From Pseudomonas silesiensis (GTDB lineage Bacteria > Pseudomonadota > Gammaproteobacteria > Pseudomonadales > Pseudomonadaceae): a stretch of 64,000 bases of DNA. The stretch is taken from NCBI RefSeq assembly GCF_001661075.1, contig NZ_CP014870.1:5213703-5277702 (forward strand), given 5' to 3'. Position 1 is the first letter of the stretch, and every line of letters starts with the position of its first letter. A program made the position numbers and the translations under genes. This document shows, piece by piece, positions 60,082 to 64,000 of the stretch. A model generated the notes under the pieces. It was not told where the DNA came from. It saw only the letters and a program-made list of their open reading frames with translations, and searched no databases.

Positions 60082-60257
60082 GAGGAGTCTCCTGTCTTGA
60101 GCCCTGTATCGACCCGCTGACGGAAATCTTCAGGAATGTTCGATTTAAAGAAACAAGCGAATCACAAAGTTCTTCACAAAAAGTAGTGCACACGAACAAT
60201 GACTACACCTGCAGAGCATAGTAGCCTCACTCAGCGCTTGAACTCAGGAGTCTTTGC

Positions 60258-61709
60258 ATGTCCGTCCGTCGTACCAAAATCGTCGCTACCCTTGGCCCGG
60301 CCAGTAACTCGCCGGAAGTTCTCGAACAGCTGATTCTGGCTGGCCTGGACGTCGCCCGTCTGAACTTCTCCCACGGCACCCCCGACGAGCACAAGGCTCG
60401 CGCGAAGCTGGTGCGTGACCTGGCAGCCAAGCACGGCCGTTTCGTCGCCCTGCTGGGTGACTTGCAAGGCCCGAAAATCCGTATCGCCAAATTCACCAAC
60501 AAGAAGATCGAGCTGAAGATCGGTGATCAGTTCACCTTCTCCACCAGCCATCCCCTGACCGAAGGCACCCAGACCGTGGTCGGCATCGACTACCCGGACC
60601 TGGTCAAGGATTGCGGTGTGGGCGACGAGCTGCTGCTCGATGACGGTCGCGTGGTCATGCGCGTCGACACCGCCACGGCAACCGAATTGCACTGCTCAGT
60701 ACTGATCGGTGGCCCGCTGTCGGACCACAAAGGCATCAACCGTCGCGGCGGTGGCCTGACGGCACCGGCGCTGACCGAAAAAGACAAGGCCGACATCAAG
60801 CTCGCCGCAGAAATGCAGGTGGACTACCTCGCCGTGTCCTTCCCCCGTGACGCCGCCGACATGGAATACGCCCGTCAACTGCGCGACGAAGCCGGCGGCA
60901 CTGCCTGGCTGGTGGCGAAGATCGAACGCGCCGAAGCCGTGGCCGATGACGAAACCCTCGACGGCCTGATCCAGGCTTCCGATGCGGTCATGGTTGCCCG
61001 GGGTGACCTGGGTGTGGAAATCGGCGACGCCGAGCTGGTGGGCATTCAGAAGAAGATCATTCTGCACGCGCGCCGCCACAACAAGGCCGTGATCGTGGCG
61101 ACCCAGATGATGGAGTCGATGATCCAGAACCCGATGCCGACCCGCGCCGAAGTGTCCGATGTGGCCAACGCCGTGCTCGACTACACCGACGCCGTGATGC
61201 TGTCGGCCGAAAGTGCCGCCGGTCTGTATCCGCTGGAAGCTGTGCAGGCCATGGCCCGCATCTGCATCGGCGCTGAAAAGCACCCGACCGGCAAGACCTC
61301 CAGCCACCGCATCGGCAAGGAATTCACCCGCTGCGACGAGAGCATTGCGCTGGCAACCATGTACACCGCCAACCACTTCCCTGGCGTGAAAGCGATCATC
61401 GCATTGACCGAAAGCGGCTATACCCCGCTGATCATGTCGCGCATCCGTTCTTCGGTGCCGATCTATGCGTTTTCGCCGCACCGTGAAACCCAGGCGCGCG
61501 CAGCGATGTTCCGTGGCGTGTACACCGTTCCGTTCGACCCGGCCTCGCTGGAGCCACACGAAGTCAGCCAGAAGGCGATCGACGAGCTGGTCAAGCGCGG
61601 CGTCGTGGAGAAAGGCGACTGGGTCATCCTGACCAAGGGCGACAGCTACCACACCACCGGCGGCACCAACGGCATGAAGATTCTGCACGTGGGCGACCCG
61701 CAGGTCTGA
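60258..61709 (+). CDS. pykA: Pyruvate kinase
   Basis: A 483-residue pyruvate kinase, of PykA-like length. N-terminal RRTKIVATLGPAS, the active-site stretch DAVMVARGDLGVEIG with the catalytic Lys in AKIERAEAV upstream, and DAVMLSAESAAGLYP are all intact. The C-terminal regulatory domain spans from about residue 350. It transfers phosphate from PEP to ADP as the last step of lower glycolysis/Entner-Doudoroff flux. TCAGGAG precedes the ATG and a strong terminator follows. P. aeruginosa also has PykF; the sequence and locus fit PykA. Confidence 0.95.
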   Translation: MSVRRTKIVATLGPASNSPEVLEQLILAGLDVARLNFSHGTPDEHKARAKLVRDLAAKHGRFVALLGDLQGPKIRIAKFTNKKIELKIGDQFTFSTSHPLTEGTQTVVGIDYPDLVKDCGVGDELLLDDGRVVMRVDTATATELHCSVLIGGPLSDHKGINRRGGGLTAPALTEKDKADIKLAAEMQVDYLAVSFPRDAADMEYARQLRDEAGGTAWLVAKIERAEAVADDETLDGLIQASDAVMVARGDLGVEIGDAELVGIQKKIILHARRHNKAVIVATQMMESMIQNPMPTRAEVSDVANAVLDYTDAVMLSAESAAGLYPLEAVQAMARICIGAEKHPTGKTSSHRIGKEFTRCDESIALATMYTANHFPGVKAIIALTESGYTPLIMSRIRSSVPIYAFSPHRETQARAAMFRGVYTVPFDPASLEPHEVSQKAIDELVKRGVVEKGDWVILTKGDSYHTTGGTNGMKILHVGDPQV

Positions 61710-61730
61710 GTGATCGGCTGTTGAAAAACA

Positions 61731-61762
61731 AAAGCCCTGCCATGTGAATGGCGGGGCTTTTT
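61731..61762 (+). terminator. Intrinsic terminator of pykA
   Basis: AAAGCCCTGCCAT-GTGA-ATGGCGGGGCTTT with a single wobble pair, followed by TTTT. It starts 22 bases after the stop codon. Confidence 0.93.
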
Positions 61763-61809
61763 GGTTTCTGGTCCGGTAGATGTATTGGCTGGGCGGACGC
61801 CTTCGCTGC

Positions 61810-61900
61810 GGTGCGGCGATCCGACAAGCCAGCTCCTAAATTGGTCGGAGTCGTTCACAGATCCCCTGTAGGAGCTGGCTTGCCAGCGATGAGGCCGGAC
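61810..61900. repeat. Degenerate REPIN, CTGGCTTGCC subtype
   Basis: Two REPs in inverted orientation: CGATCCGACAAGCCAGCTCCTA (61818-61839), which has diverged (CCGACAAG), and CCTGTAGGAGCTGGCTTGCCAGCGAT (61865-61890). It lies between convergent pykA and the hydratase gene. Confidence 0.8.
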
Positions 61901-61914
61901 GATTCAGCGAAGAT

Positions 61915-62664
61915 TCAATGCCGGTTGATAAACCCCGACAACGCCGCAATCGCTTCCGGCGAACGCAAACGCTGAGTGAACAATGTGCCCTCTTCTTCTA
62001 TGGCCTTGCGCAATTGCTCCCGGTCCGGGGCTTTCATCAATTGCTTGCTGATCCGTACCGCTTCCGGTGGCAACTTTTCAAACCGCAACGCCATCTCCCG
62101 CGCCTTGGCCAACGCCGCTTCACCACTGTCCAGCGCTTCGGTCGCAATGCCCCATGCGGCCGCTTGCTCACCACTGAAACCTTCGCCCAGCAGCAACAAT
62201 TGCGCGGCTTTGGCCTGCCCCAGCAACCGCGGCAGGATCAGGCTGGAACCGAATTCCGGGCACAAACCGAGGTTGACGAACGGCATGCGCAAGCGCGCAT
62301 CCGCGCTGATGTACACCAAATCGCAATGCAGCAGCATGGTCGTGCCAATGCCCACCGCAGCACCGGCCACGGCGGCAATCACCGGTTTGCGGCATTCGAG
62401 CAGGCTGAGCATGAAATGAAACACCGGGCTGTCGAGACTGGTCGGCGGTTGCATCAGGAAATCGGCGATGTCGTTGCCGGCGGTGAAACACTCGGCAGAC
62501 CCGGTGATCAGCACGGCGTTGATTTCCGGGTCCCTGTCGGCCTGTTCCAGCGCTTCGGCCAGGTGGCTGTACATGGCGCGGGTCAGGGCGTTTTTCTTGT
62601 CGGGGCGGTTCAGACGCAGGGTCAGCAGGCCGCGTTCGCGCTCAAGTTGGATGGCATTGGTCAT
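61915..62664 (-). CDS. Enoyl-CoA hydratase/isomerase family protein
   Basis: A 249-residue crotonase-fold protein. SAECFTAGNDIADFL gives the first oxyanion-hole segment, AAVAGAAVGIGTTMLLHCDLVY the second, and FVNLGLCPEFGSSLILPRLLG contains Glu in the position of the catalytic acid (CPEFGSS). The substrate is unknown; members of this fold hydrate, isomerise or cleave acyl-CoAs. The ATG at 62664 (MTNAIQLERERGLL) is preferred. The start of the next gene's stop is 30 bases upstream, so it is probably co-transcribed with the ferredoxin-type reductase. Confidence 0.9.
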   Translation of the reverse strand: MTNAIQLERERGLLTLRLNRPDKKNALTRAMYSHLAEALEQADRDPEINAVLITGSAECFTAGNDIADFLMQPPTSLDSPVFHFMLSLLECRKPVIAAVAGAAVGIGTTMLLHCDLVYISADARLRMPFVNLGLCPEFGSSLILPRLLGQAKAAQLLLLGEGFSGEQAAAWGIATEALDSGEAALAKAREMALRFEKLPPEAVRISKQLMKAPDREQLRKAIEEEGTLFTQRLRSPEAIAALSGFINRH

Positions 62665-62693
62665 GGAGGTCTCGCGTCCGAAAAAATCAGCGC

Positions 62694-63629
62694 TCAACCG
62701 CGCGGCAGAAAAACATCGGCCAGCAGTTGATTGCGCGGCAGTCCCGCCAGGTACAGGCGCCTGGCAAAGGCGTCGACACTGTCGGGGGCCCCGCAGAGTA
62801 AAGCCTGGGTTTGCCGGGAAACAAGCCTCAGTTGCGCCAAAGCCGCGGGCAACTCGGCAGGGGTCCACAGTTCGACGCTGAGGTTCGCGCGATTGGCGGC
62901 CATGGCTTGCAGGGGTTTGGCCAGATAATGCTCATCGGCATCATGGGCCAGGTGAATGACACGGATCGCGCCCTGGTGGTCCTGACGCAACGCTTCACGC
63001 AAGATGCCGAACAACGGACCCAGCCCGGTACCGGCGGCCATCAGCCACAACGGCCGGGTGTTCCAGTCCACATCGTAATGCAAGGCCCCGCCGCGCAACT
63101 CGCCGAGACGGATCCCATCGCCGATCTTCAATAGACGGGCCGCATCGCTGAATTCCCCAGGCTGGCGACAGTCGAGGTGAAACTCCAGGAAGCGGTCCTC
63201 TTCCGGCAGGCTGGCGAGGGAATAGGGCCGCGCGACGTTGCCCGCCCACAACACCAGATGCTGCCCGGCGCTGTAGCGCAAAGGACGTTCGGGGGTCAGG
63301 CGCAAACGCAATACACTGTTGCTCAACCAATCAACGGCGGCCACCTGGGCCGGTCGTCCGTCCTGCTGCGGGTCGAAGGTGTGTACCTGCAAGTCCTCGA
63401 CCACCTGACACTGGCACGCCAGGCGCCAGCCTTGCTGACGCTGGTCCGCGGTCAAGGCGTCGGGACGGCTATCGCTCGGCAGCCCTTGTACACACTGCAC
63501 CAGGCAGGCATGACAGCTACCGGCGCGGCAGCTGTAGGGCACTGCCACACCGTTGCGATTCAAGGCATCGAGCAGATTGCTACCGGCCGCAACCGACCAT
63601 TGGCGCGCGCCGACTCGTAATTCAGGCAT
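62694..63629 (-). CDS. Ferredoxin-NAD(P)H reductase-like protein, [2Fe-2S]
   Basis: A 311-residue protein. Residues 1-85 are a plant-type [2Fe-2S] ferredoxin domain with CRAGSCHACLVQC and a later Cys in RLACQCQV. Residues about 90-190 form an FAD-binding barrel (RPYSLASLPEED), and 195-311 an NAD(P)H domain (MAAGTGLGPLFGILREAL). This layout matches oxygenase reductase components and CDP-6-deoxy-delta-3,4-glucoseen reductase-like proteins. The natural partner is not known. I chose the ATG at 63629, seven bases after AGGAG; an ATG six bases upstream is too close. It precedes the hydratase gene. Confidence 0.9.
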   Translation of the reverse strand: MPELRVGARQWSVAAGSNLLDALNRNGVAVPYSCRAGSCHACLVQCVQGLPSDSRPDALTADQRQQGWRLACQCQVVEDLQVHTFDPQQDGRPAQVAAVDWLSNSVLRLRLTPERPLRYSAGQHLVLWAGNVARPYSLASLPEEDRFLEFHLDCRQPGEFSDAARLLKIGDGIRLGELRGGALHYDVDWNTRPLWLMAAGTGLGPLFGILREALRQDHQGAIRVIHLAHDADEHYLAKPLQAMAANRANLSVELWTPAELPAALAQLRLVSRQTQALLCGAPDSVDAFARRLYLAGLPRNQLLADVFLPRG

Positions 63630-63732
63630 CCACATTCTCCTATGCCGTCGGCATCAATAACACATCCCTTACCCCGCTGTAGTGTACCTATGCGACCAAC
63701 GTTTGACCGAGCAGGCGTGTGCAGGGCATCGA

Positions 63733-63834
63733 GGCGCGGTATACTGCCGCGCCTTTTTAGCGTCGCGCCAGCTTGCCCGGCGTGCCTTGAAAGGTGCTTG
63801 CAACCGACCGATGCACCCAAGCTGCAAGCACCTT
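63733..63834 (+). promoter_or_regulatory. Structured leader upstream of the fumarase gene
   Basis: Two perfect inverted repeats: GGCGCGG-TATACTG-CCGCGCC followed by TTTTT (63733-63758), where the loop also resembles a -10 box, and AAGGTGCTTGCA / TGCAAGCACCTT (63791-63802 and 63823-63834, 12-bp stem, 20-base loop). The first could be a terminator or a promoter core; the second is a leader hairpin ending 36 bases ahead of the ATG. Confidence 0.55.
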
Positions 63835-63869
63835 ATTGAATGTTCCCGTCTTTTAGAGGAGCGCGACTC

Positions 63870-64000
63870 ATGACCGTGATCAAGCAAGACGACCTGATTC
63901 AGAGCGTTGCCGACGCCCTGCAGTTCATTTCCTATTACCACCCCGTCGACTTCATCCAGGCGATGCACGAAGCCTACCTGCGCGAAGAATCGCCAGCGGC
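63870..64000 (+). CDS. Class I fumarate hydratase, 5' end only
   Basis: The first 43 codons, running out of the window. The N-terminus MTVIKQDDLIQSVADALQF and ISYYHPVDFIQAMHEAYL matches the oxygen-labile [4Fe-4S] class I fumarase (FumA/FumB-type) of Pseudomonas as I remember it, at the same locus after pykA. GAGGAGCG precedes the ATG at 63870. The catalytic and cluster residues lie beyond the window. Confidence 0.85.
   Translation, partial: MTVIKQDDLIQSVADALQFISYYHPVDFIQAMHEAYLREESPA

Overview
The window is a contiguous 64 kb piece of a Pseudomonas chromosome, most likely from the P. fluorescens group. Reasons: pal, oprD, mvaT, tolQRAB and ruvCAB read as Pseudomonas orthologues; coding density and GC content are high; most non-coding gaps hold paired REP palindromes (REPINs) with the core GTGGGAGCGGGCTTGC; and gene order follows blocks I remember from P. 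aeruginosa. No phage, plasmid backbone, complete insertion sequence or CRISPR array was seen.

Layout. 1-8.9 kb: the end of a CoA-transferase gene, then the TyrR-like sigma-54 activator gcsR and its target operon gcvH-gcvP-sdaA-gcvT (glycine cleavage plus serine deamination), with a readable sigma-54 promoter and three activator palindromes. 8.9-11.6 kb: a cold-shock gene with a long leader, an RDD membrane protein, nadA and tRNA-Lys. 11.7-18.6 kb: the minus-strand ybgC-tolQRAB-pal-cpoB envelope operon followed by queE-queC. 18.7-24.7 kb: ruvC-ruvA-ruvB, yebC, aspS, a zinc ribbon and an RHH protein. 25.2-28.8 kb: a membrane-anchored cold-shock-domain protein, slyX, a HIT protein and oprD with an ArgR-like operator. 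28.9-42.4 kb: mscS, yajQ, panE, an orphan sensor kinase, a cobalamin adenosyltransferase, a Nudix/ThiE-like fusion, a GST, argJ, secA, dciA and a HerA-like ATPase.

42.5-48.7 kb is the most accessory-looking part: a Pct-type amino-acid chemoreceptor behind a sigma-28 promoter, a small MITE-like inverted-repeat element, a cytochrome b561, and a three-gene operon (GT4 glycosyltransferase, DUF2334 deacetylase, UPF0104 membrane protein) that looks like an uncharacterised glycolipid pathway. 49-64 kb: purU, mvaT, sbcB, then a tightly overlapped six-gene operon (RDD, SpoIIM-like, DUF4129, DUF4350, MoxR ATPase, DUF58) of unknown function, a PilZ protein, a small TPR lipoprotein, pykA, an enoyl-CoA hydratase, a ferredoxin-type reductase and the start of a class I fumarase.

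Most of the window is core genome. The best candidates for undescribed biology are the MoxR/DUF58 membrane operon, the GT4-DUF2334-UPF0104 operon, the membrane-tethered cold-shock protein and the MITE-like element. Gene identities are from reading the translations; I ran no database search.
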